In this document: positions 1-9,057 of the stretch, piece after piece
Layout: each line of letters starts with the position of its first letter
Position numbering within the stretch: the stretch's first letter is position 1
Assembly: GCF_000241955.1 (NCBI RefSeq)
Contig: NC_016818.1
Location: 4,216,001 to 4,280,000, forward strand
Reading direction: 5' to 3'
Source of the DNA: Rahnella aquatilis CIP 78.65 = ATCC 33071
Lineage (GTDB): Bacteria > Pseudomonadota > Gammaproteobacteria > Enterobacterales > Enterobacteriaceae
DNA: 64,000 nucleotides
Position numbers and translations under genes: made by a program
The notes under the pieces: model-generated
The model's input: only the letters and a program-made list of their open reading frames with translations
Database searches by the model: none
What the model was told of the DNA's origin: nothing

Positions 1-3000
1 TCGTCTAATACCCTTGAGCTTCTGAAACAAAAATACATTAAGTATGATAAGAAAGGGAAAGTAGAGAGTACAACACCGGTACACTTCCTCTTCCCGATCA
101 TCCGCTACAGTGAATTCAGCAATAACAAAAAAACCACGAAATACCTCCCTTTATTTTCCTTTCAGCTGAATCCTGAATTATTCATACAGGAAGGCCAGCA
201 AACTGTTTTAATCCCGGTTAAGGATGGCACCCGTGTTTCCCCGCTGTTGTCCGCATTCAAAGAATTACTGGGATTTGATATCAGCGAACTGGGCGAAAAC
301 CGCCATATGATGAGCCTGATCAGCGCCCTGAATGAACAAAAATATAATTCATTCCTGGAGGCATTTGCGGGTCTGAAGATGTGGATTGAAGAGAAACTGG
401 TTGGGACTAAATGGCGAAATGCCAGACTGGAAACGGGATTCAATGCCCTGATCTGCGAATTGCATAATGAAGACTTTAATACACAGCGCGACGGTAAAGA
501 TTTCACCTGTTTAACGTCCCGTAATGACCTGTCCGCCTTTCCTTTGCTGCAACAATATTTATGTCAGCAGGATGAGCCACTCAATAATGAAGAAATAAAT
601 AAAGTGGTCACGTTGGGGTTATTTGAAAAAAAATACCCTTTGGGGCGCGGGCAAATGCAGGCATTACAATCGGTTCAGAAAAACCTGCCCCTCGTGGCAG
701 TTCAGGGCGCGCCGGGAACCGGTAAAACCACGTTATTCAAATCATTAATTGCGCAAAAAGTGGTTGAGCGCGCCCTGGCTATTATTGACGGCAATGATCG
801 TAATCTGGGCATGCTCATCACCTCGACGGCCATTAAAGCGGTAGAAAATGTCATTGATGATTTACGCGATGATGATGTTGTAAAAGGTCTCGACTGGTTG
901 TATTTCCAGGCCGGTTCAAAAGAAAAAGTCCAGTCTGAAGTCATGCGCATCGATAAGTTGTTAAAAACTTATGAGCAGCAATCTGCCGATGCCCGTGCGC
1001 GCGGATCCGCTGAACAGCGTCTGTGCCAGAACCGGGAAATGATTAACCATTGTTATACGCACTATCACACCAGGAAAAATGCGCTTCAGCAGGCCATCTC
1101 TGCGTGCGGCGACCCGACGACCCGGTTGCATGATCTCGACGCGATCCTGAAAAGTGAGCAGGACGCTTTTGCCCTGCAGGCGGAGTCTGTCGGGATCCCG
1201 GTCACTTCATTTAACGCTGTCCATCTCACCGCGGTTGCCCGTTTTCTTCATGATGAACAAAAGAATCATGCGCAGAAACTGGAAGCCTGGGAACAGGCCA
1301 ATATCCGCGCCCGGTACTGGCTTTCAGTCTGGCCAGTCAGTTTTGATCTGACGGCACTCACCCGGTTTATGCAGGGAACCCTTCCGGATTTGCTCGAAGA
1401 TATTTACGGTGATTATCCCCGTTCAGGCATCGCCGCTTTCCTGACGCGCTTTTTCTCCGGAAAACGAAATGCCCGACGCGAAAAAGCCCAGGCCATGAAT
1501 CTCACGGAGTTCACGGCGTTAGGTCTCAATGATTTATCTCATCAGCAAATGGCCGATTTACTGCATTACAGTCGCGAACTGAGGAATAAAAAAGAGGATT
1601 TAGCCCACTTGCAGATATTGCAAGGCCCCGAACCGGAGGCTGACAGGATCCCGAAACTGAAAAGTCTGCATGAGCAACTGGGCCGTTTACAGGCTCTGGA
1701 ACGTCATATTTTAGAGACCAGAGAGAGGGCGCGCGCCTTCGCACAAGATTATCCGGAAGGAGACTGGCCGGATATCCTGAGGTTGCGTTTTATCCGGCAA
1801 CATCGCGCCATGTTTGAAGATGCCGTCGCATTCCTGTGGCAGGAGCAGTTAACCCGCAAAACCGAGCTCACAGAAATCCTGACCGTGTGGAGAGACTTAT
1901 TAACCCGCACCCGTTCGCCCCATTACTTCACTTACAGAAATGCCCGTCAGGAAGAGTTTTATCGTCTGCTTTCACTGGCTTATCCGGTCATCGCCACGAC
2001 ATTAGCCTCAGCGTATAAACCGGCCGGTTATGAAAACCTCGGGGATTTCGAGAAAGTAAAACCTTACCATCTGACGTTATGTGATGAGGCGGGCATGGTG
2101 TCAGTCGAAACACTGGTTCCTCTGCTGAGCCGCAGTGAGCAGGCCATTATTGTGGGTGACCCCGCACAAATCGAGCCAATCAGAACCCTGTCGGAAGGGG
2201 TGCAAAACCAGCTACGGGAACAACACTTCGGCGATGACGACCTGCTTTATGATCGCATGTCACCGATGTTAGTCACCGCCTATCACCGTGCAGCGGGAAC
2301 CTCCTCAGGCTCGGTCAATGACATAGGTAACGGCATCGTGCTTGATGAGCATCGGCGCTGCCAGCCACCGATTGCCGCCTTGTTTACTCAGCTTGCCGGT
2401 TATGAGGGCATTTCTGTGGAAACCGCACCGCCTTCTGAAGCGGTTGCCAGTGCCTTTGCGGCGATGGACAGTCACCATTTGATGTTTTACAGCGTGGAGG
2501 GCAAAAAGGGTCCCGGTGCAAATACCAATCTGGACGAGGTTGAAGCGATTGATGACCTGCTGACGAAGCTGGAAAGCGCCGGTTATGACCTGACGAAAGA
2601 TGTCGGCATTATCACCCCTTACGCCAATCAGAAGAACCTGCTGATCCAAAAAATGGGCAACCGCCTGGGGCACTATGATTCCCTGCGAATTGGGTCGGTT
2701 CATCAATTCCAGGGAACCGGGTTTGAAGTCATCATTTACAGTCCGGTGATCCACTCGCCACGAGACAATGACAAGTTCCAGAACAATAAGCCCAACCTGC
2801 TCAACGTCGCGGTTTCCCGGGCCAAACAACAATTTATTGTGGTGGGTAATTATGATCGTCTGATTGCGGCGGGCCGGTATCTGAAAACGCTGGCTGAAGT
2901 ATGTGCTAATGATTTCATTCTTGAACTGGGAAGCCAGCACCCTAAGTTTAGCGAACTGAGCCAGAGCCCGGCGGTGGAAACCTATTACCGGGATTGTGAG

Positions 3001-3447
3001 CATATTGATGCTTTCCATGCTGCCACTCAACAATGTCAGCAGGAGTTGATTGTTGTGTCGCCCTGGCTTCGTTTTAACCGTGAAGGTGAAAATCCTCAGC
3101 TCAGTTTGTTAACTGCGGCGCGTCAGCGGGGAATCGATGTCAAAGTCTATTATGGTTACGATCATGCGAAATATGGTTTTGAGCGGGACGGTGATCCTCT
3201 GCTGATTGAGCAATATATTCAGTCTCTTGGCAGAGAAAACGTGATCCGGATAAACGAAGGCACTCACGAAAAACTGCTGCTGGTGGATAACCACTATGCG
3301 CTGGTGGGAAGCTGGAACTGGTTATCACACGGCTATCACCAGATTTGTCGCCTTCAGGGAAATCTCAGCCAAAACATTCGCAGAGAGGTCAGCGTTAAAT
3401 TACGCGATCCGGCTTTTGTTCTGGCCCAGAAAGATTCTCTGCTTTGA
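1..3447 (+). CDS. SF1 helicase fused to PLD nuclease, Mokosh type II (MkoC)-like; 5' end outside window
   Basis: The reading frame is open from the first base, so the true start lies left of the window; 1148 codons are visible. Seen: a Walker A GAPGTGKTT near visible residue 237, a Walker B-like CDEAG near 694, then VGDPAQIEPI, DEHRRC, GIITPYANQ, a SVHQFQG motif V and an NVAVSRAKQ motif VI. This is the full set of a DNA2/NAM7-type (COG1112) superfamily 1 helicase. The C-terminal about 160 residues carry one phospholipase D HxKxxxxD motif (H at visible residue 1089). A helicase of this class fused to a C-terminal PLD nuclease is the published architecture of the anti-phage protein MkoC of Mokosh type II. 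Assignment by architecture only; a non-defence helicase-nuclease is the alternative. It ends 5 bp from the convergent budR. Confidence 0.75.
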   Translation, partial: SSNTLELLKQKYIKYDKKGKVESTTPVHFLFPIIRYSEFSNNKKTTKYLPLFSFQLNPELFIQEGQQTVLIPVKDGTRVSPLLSAFKELLGFDISELGENRHMMSLISALNEQKYNSFLEAFAGLKMWIEEKLVGTKWRNARLETGFNALICELHNEDFNTQRDGKDFTCLTSRNDLSAFPLLQQYLCQQDEPLNNEEINKVVTLGLFEKKYPLGRGQMQALQSVQKNLPLVAVQGAPGTGKTTLFKSLIAQKVVERALAIIDGNDRNLGMLITSTAIKAVENVIDDLRDDDVVKGLDWLYFQAGSKEKVQSEVMRIDKLLKTYEQQSADARARGSAEQRLCQNREMINHCYTHYHTRKNALQQAISACGDPTTRLHDLDAILKSEQDAFALQAESVGIPVTSFNAVHLTAVARFLHDEQKNHAQKLEAWEQANIRARYWLSVWPVSFDLTALTRFMQGTLPDLLEDIYGDYPRSGIAAFLTRFFSGKRNARREKAQAMNLTEFTALGLNDLSHQQMADLLHYSRELRNKKEDLAHLQILQGPEPEADRIPKLKSLHEQLGRLQALERHILETRERARAFAQDYPEGDWPDILRLRFIRQHRAMFEDAVAFLWQEQLTRKTELTEILTVWRDLLTRTRSPHYFTYRNARQEEFYRLLSLAYPVIATTLASAYKPAGYENLGDFEKVKPYHLTLCDEAGMVSVETLVPLLSRSEQAIIVGDPAQIEPIRTLSEGVQNQLREQHFGDDDLLYDRMSPMLVTAYHRAAGTSSGSVNDIGNGIVLDEHRRCQPPIAALFTQLAGYEGISVETAPPSEAVASAFAAMDSHHLMFYSVEGKKGPGANTNLDEVEAIDDLLTKLESAGYDLTKDVGIITPYANQKNLLIQKMGNRLGHYDSLRIGSVHQFQGTGFEVIIYSPVIHSPRDNDKFQNNKPNLLNVAVSRAKQQFIVVGNYDRLIAAGRYLKTLAEVCANDFILELGSQHPKFSELSQSPAVETYYRDCEHIDAFHAATQQCQQELIVVSPWLRFNREGENPQLSLLTAARQRGIDVKVYYGYDHAKYGFERDGDPLLIEQYIQSLGRENVIRINEGTHEKLLLVDNHYALVGSWNWLSHGYHQICRLQGNLSQNIRREVSVKLRDPAFVLAQKDSLL

Positions 3448-3452
3448 CCTTT

Positions 3453-4325
3453 TTACAACAACCCCACCATATGCAGCGCCGCCTTGCAGTTATCTGTTCT
3501 GCGCCAGGCGAGCGCGATTTGTGTCGTTAAGGTCTGCCCTGCCAGGGGCAGACAACGCACGTTGGTTTCATCAATTTTACTCAGTGACGCCGGCACCAGC
3601 GCGTAACCAAATCCTGTCGCCACCATACTCAGCGCCGAGGTAATTTGCGGGCACTGCTGCCCGTAGCGCGGCGAAAATCCCGCCTCTTTACACGCCTGGG
3701 TCACGGCATCATAAAGCCCCGGCGATAAATCGCGGGGAAAGGTGATCAGCGTATCGTGGCGCAGCGCCGCCAGCCGGACTTCTTTCCCCTGACTGAGCGG
3801 ATGCTTTTTCGGTAACGCCACCATCATTTCCTCAATATCCAGCACCTTAAAACTGAACTCTTTGCTGCGCTCACAAGGCAGACGGATAAACGCCGCATCC
3901 AGCGCGCCCTCGCTCATCGCAGTCATCAGCCCGGCCATATCTTTTTCCTGCGGCTCCAGCACCATGCCCGGATACTTGTCACGAAAACGATGCAGCAGCT
4001 CAAACACCTGCGGATTGAAGGCCGTTGAGGTGGCAAAGCCGATACGCAGCGTACCGTTCAAACCCCGCGCCACCGCGCGGGTCCGTTCAAAGGCGGCATC
4101 GGTCAGTTTGATAATGGTTTGCGCCTCGTCGTACAGCACTTTTCCGGCTTCGGTCAGCTCGACGCCACGGGTCAGACGTTTGAGTAAAGGGGTGCCGATT
4201 TCATGTTCAAGCCGCTGGATTTGCTGGCTCAGAGGAGGCTGGGATATTCCCAGCAGTTCGGCAGCACGGGTGAAGTGGCCCGCCTCTGCTACCGCGACAA
4301 AATAGCGCAGATGACGAAGTTCCAT
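3453..4325 (-). CDS. budR: LysR-type regulator of the butanediol operon, BudR/AlsR-like
   Basis: A 290-residue LysR regulator. Seen: the N-terminal winged helix (MELRHLRYFVAVAEAGHF, then SQPPLSQQIQRLE as recognition helix) followed by a substrate-binding domain. It is divergent from budA with about 100 bp between them. That region contains the imperfect palindrome TTAGTTAGCATTGTTAACTA (near 4390-4409), a T-N11-A type LysR box. In Klebsiella and Serratia this regulator activates acetoin and butanediol synthesis in response to acetate; the same role is inferred from position here. Confidence 0.85.
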   Translation of the reverse strand: MELRHLRYFVAVAEAGHFTRAAELLGISQPPLSQQIQRLEHEIGTPLLKRLTRGVELTEAGKVLYDEAQTIIKLTDAAFERTRAVARGLNGTLRIGFATSTAFNPQVFELLHRFRDKYPGMVLEPQEKDMAGLMTAMSEGALDAAFIRLPCERSKEFSFKVLDIEEMMVALPKKHPLSQGKEVRLAALRHDTLITFPRDLSPGLYDAVTQACKEAGFSPRYGQQCPQITSALSMVATGFGYALVPASLSKIDETNVRCLPLAGQTLTTQIALAWRRTDNCKAALHMVGLL

Positions 4326-4389
4326 ATCAAAAACGTCTCAAAGTAAACACCTCCTCATATTGGAACTCAGGACGGAATGGCGTCAACCT

Positions 4390-4410
4390 TTAGTTAGCAT
4401 TGTTAACTAT
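4390..4410. promoter_or_regulatory. Likely LysR (BudR) binding palindrome in the budR-budA intergenic region
   Basis: An imperfect dyad around GTTAGCATTGTTAAC sits between the divergent budR and budA genes and fits the T-N11-A LysR box pattern. Assigned from its location and symmetry only. Confidence 0.4.
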
Positions 4411-4427
4411 TCGAACGGAGTTCCTGC

Positions 4428-5210
4428 ATGAAAAGCCATTCTGAGTCCTGTTCCTGCGTCGCCGATATTGCCCGCACGGCGACAGCGTTTAAACATCATC
4501 ATCCTGACCGCGTGCTTTATCAGTCGTCACTGATGAGTGCCTTGCTGAGCGGCGTGTATGAAGGGGATACCACGATGGCGGACCTGCTGAAACACGGCGA
4601 TTTTGGCCTCGGCACCTTTAACCATCTCGACGGCGAACTGATCGCATTTAACAGCAACATCTTCCAGTTGCGTGGCGACGGCAGCGCCCGCCGTGCGCAA
4701 CCGGAACAAAAAACACCCTTCGCCGTCATGACATTCTTTAACCCGACGAATGAATACGTCATTGATCGCCCGCACAGTCGCGAAGAAATCCACGCCGTCA
4801 TCGACAACGCCGTCGCCAGCCAGAACACCTTCTGCGCATTGCGCATTGATGGTGAGTTCAGCCGCGTCGAGACCCGTACCGTGCCGGAACAGCACCGCCC
4901 TTATAAACCGATGCTCGAAGCCATCGAAGCGCAGCCAACGTTTCATATTGAGAACAATCAGGGCGTGCTGATTGGCTTTCTGACGCCTGCGTATATGCAG
5001 GGCATCAACGTGGCGGGTTATCACGAACATTTCATCAATCAGGCACGCAGCAGCGGCGGCCATGTGCTGGATTATCAGGTTGAGTGCGGCGTACTGACCT
5101 TCGGCACGGTTGAGAAGCTGTTGATCGATTTTCCGCAGGACAGCGATTTCCTGCATGCCAACTTATGCCCTGACGATTTAAATGATGCGATTCAGTCCGT
5201 TGAAAGTTAA
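4428..5210 (+). CDS. budA: Alpha-acetolactate decarboxylase
   Basis: A 260-residue cytosolic enzyme that decarboxylates 2-acetolactate to acetoin in the butanediol fermentation pathway. Seen: DFGLGTFNHLDGEL near the N-terminal third, and the metal-binding histidines in GYHEHFI and GGHVLDY near residues 200-220, typical of the zinc-dependent family. The length is normal. It is followed 27 bp later by budB, with a GGAATAAA-type ribosome site between, so the two form an operon. A Cys-rich start (ESCSCVADIARTATAF) is common in the enterobacterial proteins. Confidence 0.93.
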   Translation: MKSHSESCSCVADIARTATAFKHHHPDRVLYQSSLMSALLSGVYEGDTTMADLLKHGDFGLGTFNHLDGELIAFNSNIFQLRGDGSARRAQPEQKTPFAVMTFFNPTNEYVIDRPHSREEIHAVIDNAVASQNTFCALRIDGEFSRVETRTVPEQHRPYKPMLEAIEAQPTFHIENNQGVLIGFLTPAYMQGINVAGYHEHFINQARSSGGHVLDYQVECGVLTFGTVEKLLIDFPQDSDFLHANLCPDDLNDAIQSVES

Positions 5211-5237
5211 CAACCCGCAGATAAAAGGAATAAAACC

Positions 5238-6914
5238 ATGAAAAATTCAGACAGCCAAAGCGAATGGAAATGCGGTGCGGACCTGGTCGTCGCGCAGCTT
5301 GAAGCCCAGGGCGTCAGACACGTATTCGGCATTCCCGGCGCAAAAATCGACCGTGTATTCGATTCGCTGATCGATTCCCCCATCAAAACTATTCCGGTGC
5401 GCCACGAAGCCAACGCCGCCTTTATGGCCGGTGCCGTTGGTCGCCTGACCGGTAAAGCGGGTGTCGCGCTGGTCACCTCCGGTCCCGGCTGCTCGAACCT
5501 GATCACCGGCGTCGCCACCGCGACCTCCGAAGGCGATCCGCTGGTGGCGCTCGGCGGCGCGGTAAAACGTGCCGACCATGTCAAACAGGTGCACCAGACC
5601 ATGGACACCGTCGCGATGTTCCGCCCGGTCACCAAGTATTCTGCCGAAGTCACCTCGTCTTCCGCGCTGGCCGAAGTGCTGGCAAACGGTTTTCGCGCCG
5701 CCGAGTTTGGCCGTCCGGGTGCGGCATTTATCAGCCTGCCGATGGATATCGTCAACGAACCGGCCCACGGCAAACTCCTGACCTCGCAACCGCCGGTACT
5801 CGGCAGCGCGCCGCACGACGCGATATTGCAGGTCGCACAGTTACTGAAACAGGCCAAAAATCCGGTGCTGCTGCTCGGCCTGATGGCCAGCCAGCCACGC
5901 AATGCCGAAGCCATCCGTCGCCTGCTGCACAAAAGCGATCTGCCGGTCACCAGCACCTATCAGGCGGCAGGCGTTATCGATCAGGCTTCGTTCCATCGCT
6001 TCGCCGGCCGCGTCGGTTTGTTCAACAATCAGGCCGGGGACCGCCTGCTGCGCAACGCGGATCTGGTCATCACCATCGGTTACAGCCCGGTCGAGTATGA
6101 ACCGGTGCAATGGAGCAACGGCAGCGCCGAACTGGTACATATCGACGTGATGCCCGCCGAAACCGACAGCGACTATCTGCCGGACGTCGAACTGGTGGGC
6201 GACATCGCGGATACGCTGGATCTGCTGACAGCGCAAATCCAGCAGCGCATCGACCTGAGCGCATCCTCCGTCGCCATTCTCGAGGATCGCCGCCAGCAAC
6301 GTGAACTGCTGGCCCAGAAAGGCCGCAGCCTGAATCAGTTTGCGATCCACCCGCTGCGCCTGGTGCGTGCGATGCAGGACATCGTCAACAGCGACGTCAC
6401 CCTGTGCGTCGACATGGGCAGTTTCCATATCTGGATCGCCCGTTATCTTTACAGCTTCCGCGCACGTCAGGTGCTGATTTCCAACGGCCAGCAAACCATG
6501 GGCGTCGCGCTGCCGTGGGCGATTGGCGCTGCGCTGGTCGATCCCGGCCGCAAAGTGGTGTCCGTTTCTGGCGACGGCGGCTTTATGCAATCAAGCATGG
6601 AACTGGAAACCGCCGTCCGTCTGGGCGTCAATCTGCTGCACATCATCTGGGTCGATGAGGCCTACAACATGGTGGCGATCCAGGAAGAGAAAAAATACCA
6701 GCGCACCTCCGGCATTCAGTTCGGCCCGATTGATTTCAAAGCCTACGCCGACGCCTTCGGCGCCAAAGGTTTTGCCGTCACCTCCGCCGAAACGCTGGAA
6801 AGCACCCTCCGCGCCGCCATGGACGTACAAGGCCCCGCCGTCGTCGCCGTGCCGGTGGATTACAGTGATAACGCGTTATTGATGGGGCAACTGGAGATGG
6901 GGCGGATTTTTTAG
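5238..6914 (+). CDS. budB: Catabolic acetolactate synthase
   Basis: A 558-residue thiamine diphosphate enzyme that condenses two pyruvates to 2-acetolactate. Seen: an N-terminal TPP pyrimidine-binding domain with the catalytic glutamate in [11 protein letters not shown], a central domain, and a C-terminal TPP-binding GDGGFMQSS...AYNM segment. It lacks the FAD-dependent small-subunit partner of the biosynthetic enzymes, as expected for the catabolic form. It is cotranscribed with budA. The third gene often found here, budC (acetoin reductase), is absent; the next gene is a DNA methylase. In Serratia-like bacteria budC is unlinked, so this is not necessarily a loss. Confidence 0.94.
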   Translation: MKNSDSQSEWKCGADLVVAQLEAQGVRHVFGIPGAKIDRVFDSLIDSPIKTIPVRHEANAAFMAGAVGRLTGKAGVALVTSGPGCSNLITGVATATSEGDPLVALGGAVKRADHVKQVHQTMDTVAMFRPVTKYSAEVTSSSALAEVLANGFRAAEFGRPGAAFISLPMDIVNEPAHGKLLTSQPPVLGSAPHDAILQVAQLLKQAKNPVLLLGLMASQPRNAEAIRRLLHKSDLPVTSTYQAAGVIDQASFHRFAGRVGLFNNQAGDRLLRNADLVITIGYSPVEYEPVQWSNGSAELVHIDVMPAETDSDYLPDVELVGDIADTLDLLTAQIQQRIDLSASSVAILEDRRQQRELLAQKGRSLNQFAIHPLRLVRAMQDIVNSDVTLCVDMGSFHIWIARYLYSFRARQVLISNGQQTMGVALPWAIGAALVDPGRKVVSVSGDGGFMQSSMELETAVRLGVNLLHIIWVDEAYNMVAIQEEKKYQRTSGIQFGPIDFKAYADAFGAKGFAVTSAETLESTLRAAMDVQGPAVVAVPVDYSDNALLMGQLEMGRIF

Positions 6915-7090
6915 AGGGTGCCATTGGGTTCGAAGCGCTAGTTACAGCTTTTACATTTCAGAATTGCGAGATATCCTGGGAAGTAAATGCCACGCATTAA
7001 GAGACAGGGCTTTTCTGGGTTGCTAAATTAAGTCAGCCCAGAAAAATACTGTACAGATATACATATTTTCATTTTGCCTCTGGGTCAAAC

Positions 7091-7110
7091 GAGTGATAAA
7101 GTGTCACTCA
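7091..7110. promoter_or_regulatory. Inverted repeat upstream of the dcm-like methylase gene
   Basis: GAGTGA-N7-TCACTC lies about 27 bp before the methylase ATG, where an operator would overlap the promoter or leader. M.EcoRII is known to repress its own transcription by binding its promoter region, so this may be an autoregulatory site. Inference from position and symmetry. Confidence 0.35.
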
Positions 7111-7136
7111 TTCTTCCCTAAAAACGAAACTGTGAA

Positions 7137-8561
7137 ATGAAAACCACTGACACTTCAACTATAGAACAAATCAAAAAAGCAGAAGAAGGCATGAAGATTC
7201 AGCTTGAAAGTGATAAATCACTGGTACGCCGTTTGCTGGAAATATATGACCAAAAGGCTATTGCTGAGACGCTGCGCGAGTATAACAACGACTGGTCGCG
7301 TGAATCCTTAAATCGCTGGCTTAACGGTAAAGCGACTCAACGCCCACTTACCGAATGTGAAATTATTACGCTGAAAAGCATGCTTCCAAAACCACCTAAA
7401 TCTCATCCGGATTATAAATTCCGCTTTATTGACCTGTTTGCCGGGATCGGCGGTATCCGCAAAGGATTCGAGGACATTGGTGGTAAATGTGTCTTCACCA
7501 GTGAATGGAACAAAGATGCCGTTCGTACATACAAGGCAAACTGGTATAGCGACCCATATGAACACGTATTTAATTCAGATATCAGAGAAATCACGCTGAG
7601 TGACAATCAGGAAATCGACGTTGAAGAAGCTTACCAAAACATCGATAAACAAATTCCTGACCACGACGTACTCTTGGCTGGCTTCCCGTGTCAGCCATTC
7701 TCACTTGCTGGTGTGTCAAAGAAGAATTCTTTGGGCAAAGCCCATGGTTTCGAATGTGAGGCTCAGGGTACTTTGTTCTTTGATGTGGCCCGAATTATCG
7801 TAGCGAAGCAGCCATCCATTTTCGTGCTTGAGAACGTTAAAAACCTCAAAAGTCACGACAAAGGAAAAACGTTTAAAGTCATTATGGAAACACTTGATGA
7901 ACTGGGTTACGACGTCGCCGACGCTGATATCACGGGTTCCAGCGATCCGAAAATTATCGATGGGAAACATTTCCTTCCTCAGCATCGTGAACGAATTGTA
8001 TTGGTTGGATTTCGCCGTTCGCTGAACATTAGTAAAGATTTTACTCTTAAAAACATCAGTCAATTTTTTCCCCAGGAGCGCATCACCTTTAAGCAACTCC
8101 TTCAGACCGAATACGATAAAAAGTACATTCTCACCCCGCTTCTCTGGAAGTATTTATACAATTATGCCAAGAAGCATCAGGCCAAGGGGAACGGTTTTGG
8201 TTTTGGTTTAGTTGATCCTGAAAATCCAACTGTAGTTGCAAGAACACTCTCTGCCCGTTACCACAAAGATGGTTCTGAAATCTTAATTGACCGGGGCTGG
8301 GATAGAGAATTGGGAGAAACTGAATTTGATAATCCTGAAAATCAAATCAACAGACCACGTCGTCTGACGCCGAGAGAATGTGCACGCCTTATGGGATTCG
8401 AGCAGCCGGGAAAAGAGTCTTTCCGTATCCCTGTCTCTGACACACAAGCATACCGACAATTCGGTAACTCGGTTGTAGTCCCTGTCTTTGCGGCAGTTGC
8501 AAAATTACTCGCCCCCTACATTGCGAAGGCTGTTGAACTTAAATCTGATAAGGCAGCTTAA
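7137..8561 (+). CDS. dcm: DNA (cytosine-5) methyltransferase, Dcm / M.EcoRII type (CCWGG)
   Basis: 474 residues, very close to E. coli Dcm (472) along its length. It transfers a methyl group from S-adenosylmethionine to the inner cytosine of CCWGG. Seen: [15 protein letters not shown] (motif I, near residue 98), the catalytic [13 protein letters not shown] (motif IV), FVLENVKNL (motif VI), [12 protein letters not shown] (motif VIII), and [11 protein letters not shown] (motif X). The roughly 90-residue N-terminal extension before motif I contains a helix-turn-helix-like stretch, as in Dcm and M.EcoRII, where it is linked to autoregulation. It is followed after 5 bp by vsr and faces an EcoRII-like endonuclease gene, so here it probably acts as the protective methylase of a live restriction system. 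Base composition is more AT-rich than bud. Confidence 0.93.
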   Translation: MKTTDTSTIEQIKKAEEGMKIQLESDKSLVRRLLEIYDQKAIAETLREYNNDWSRESLNRWLNGKATQRPLTECEIITLKSMLPKPPKSHPDYKFRFIDLFAGIGGIRKGFEDIGGKCVFTSEWNKDAVRTYKANWYSDPYEHVFNSDIREITLSDNQEIDVEEAYQNIDKQIPDHDVLLAGFPCQPFSLAGVSKKNSLGKAHGFECEAQGTLFFDVARIIVAKQPSIFVLENVKNLKSHDKGKTFKVIMETLDELGYDVADADITGSSDPKIIDGKHFLPQHRERIVLVGFRRSLNISKDFTLKNISQFFPQERITFKQLLQTEYDKKYILTPLLWKYLYNYAKKHQAKGNGFGFGLVDPENPTVVARTLSARYHKDGSEILIDRGWDRELGETEFDNPENQINRPRRLTPRECARLMGFEQPGKESFRIPVSDTQAYRQFGNSVVVPVFAAVAKLLAPYIAKAVELKSDKAA

Positions 8562-8566
8562 CTCCA

Positions 8567-9037
8567 ATGGCTGATGTCCACGATTCAAAGACGCGAAGCA
8601 AGAATATGCGAGCAATTAAGAATCGTGGCACAGCCATTGAAAAAAAAGTTGCGGATTTACTTATTGAAGCTGGTTTCAGCTTCCGGGAACAAGTTCAGGA
8701 TTTACCAGGAAAACCAGACTTTGTCGTAGATGACTACAAAGCGGTTATCTTTGTACATGGTTGTTTCTGGCATCATCATAATTGCTATCTTTTCAAAACC
8801 CCTGCAACCAGAACTGATTTTTGGATGAACAAAATTCAAAATAATGTGAGAAATGATCAAAGAGTTATGCAAGATCTATCAGATAATGGATGGCGTATTT
8901 TAATTGTATGGGAATGTAGTTTAAGAGGGCGCAAAAAATTGCCACATAATGATATCATTGAACGAATTGAAGAATGGTTATGTAACTCCACAAAAACCTC
9001 TTACATCGATACAAAGGGAATATTCACATTGCCATAA
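8567..9037 (+). CDS. vsr: Very short patch repair endonuclease Vsr
   Basis: A 156-residue nuclease that nicks 5' of the T in T:G mismatches formed when 5-methylcytosine in CCWGG deaminates, starting very short patch repair. Seen: the N-terminal DVHDSKTRSKNMRAIK, the catalytic aspartate in LPGKPDFVV (near residue 51), and the zinc and active-site histidines in VHGCFWHHHNCYLF. The length equals E. coli Vsr. It lies 5 bp behind the methylase and is probably translated with it. Confidence 0.95.
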   Translation: MADVHDSKTRSKNMRAIKNRGTAIEKKVADLLIEAGFSFREQVQDLPGKPDFVVDDYKAVIFVHGCFWHHHNCYLFKTPATRTDFWMNKIQNNVRNDQRVMQDLSDNGWRILIVWECSLRGRKKLPHNDIIERIEEWLCNSTKTSYIDTKGIFTLP

Positions 9038-9057
9038 GTAGCAATGTGAACATCTAA

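Noticed and set aside
2305..3033. 242-residue frame opposite the helicase-PLD gene
   Set aside because: No ribosome site or recognised motif and it lies fully within the coding strand of a clear gene.
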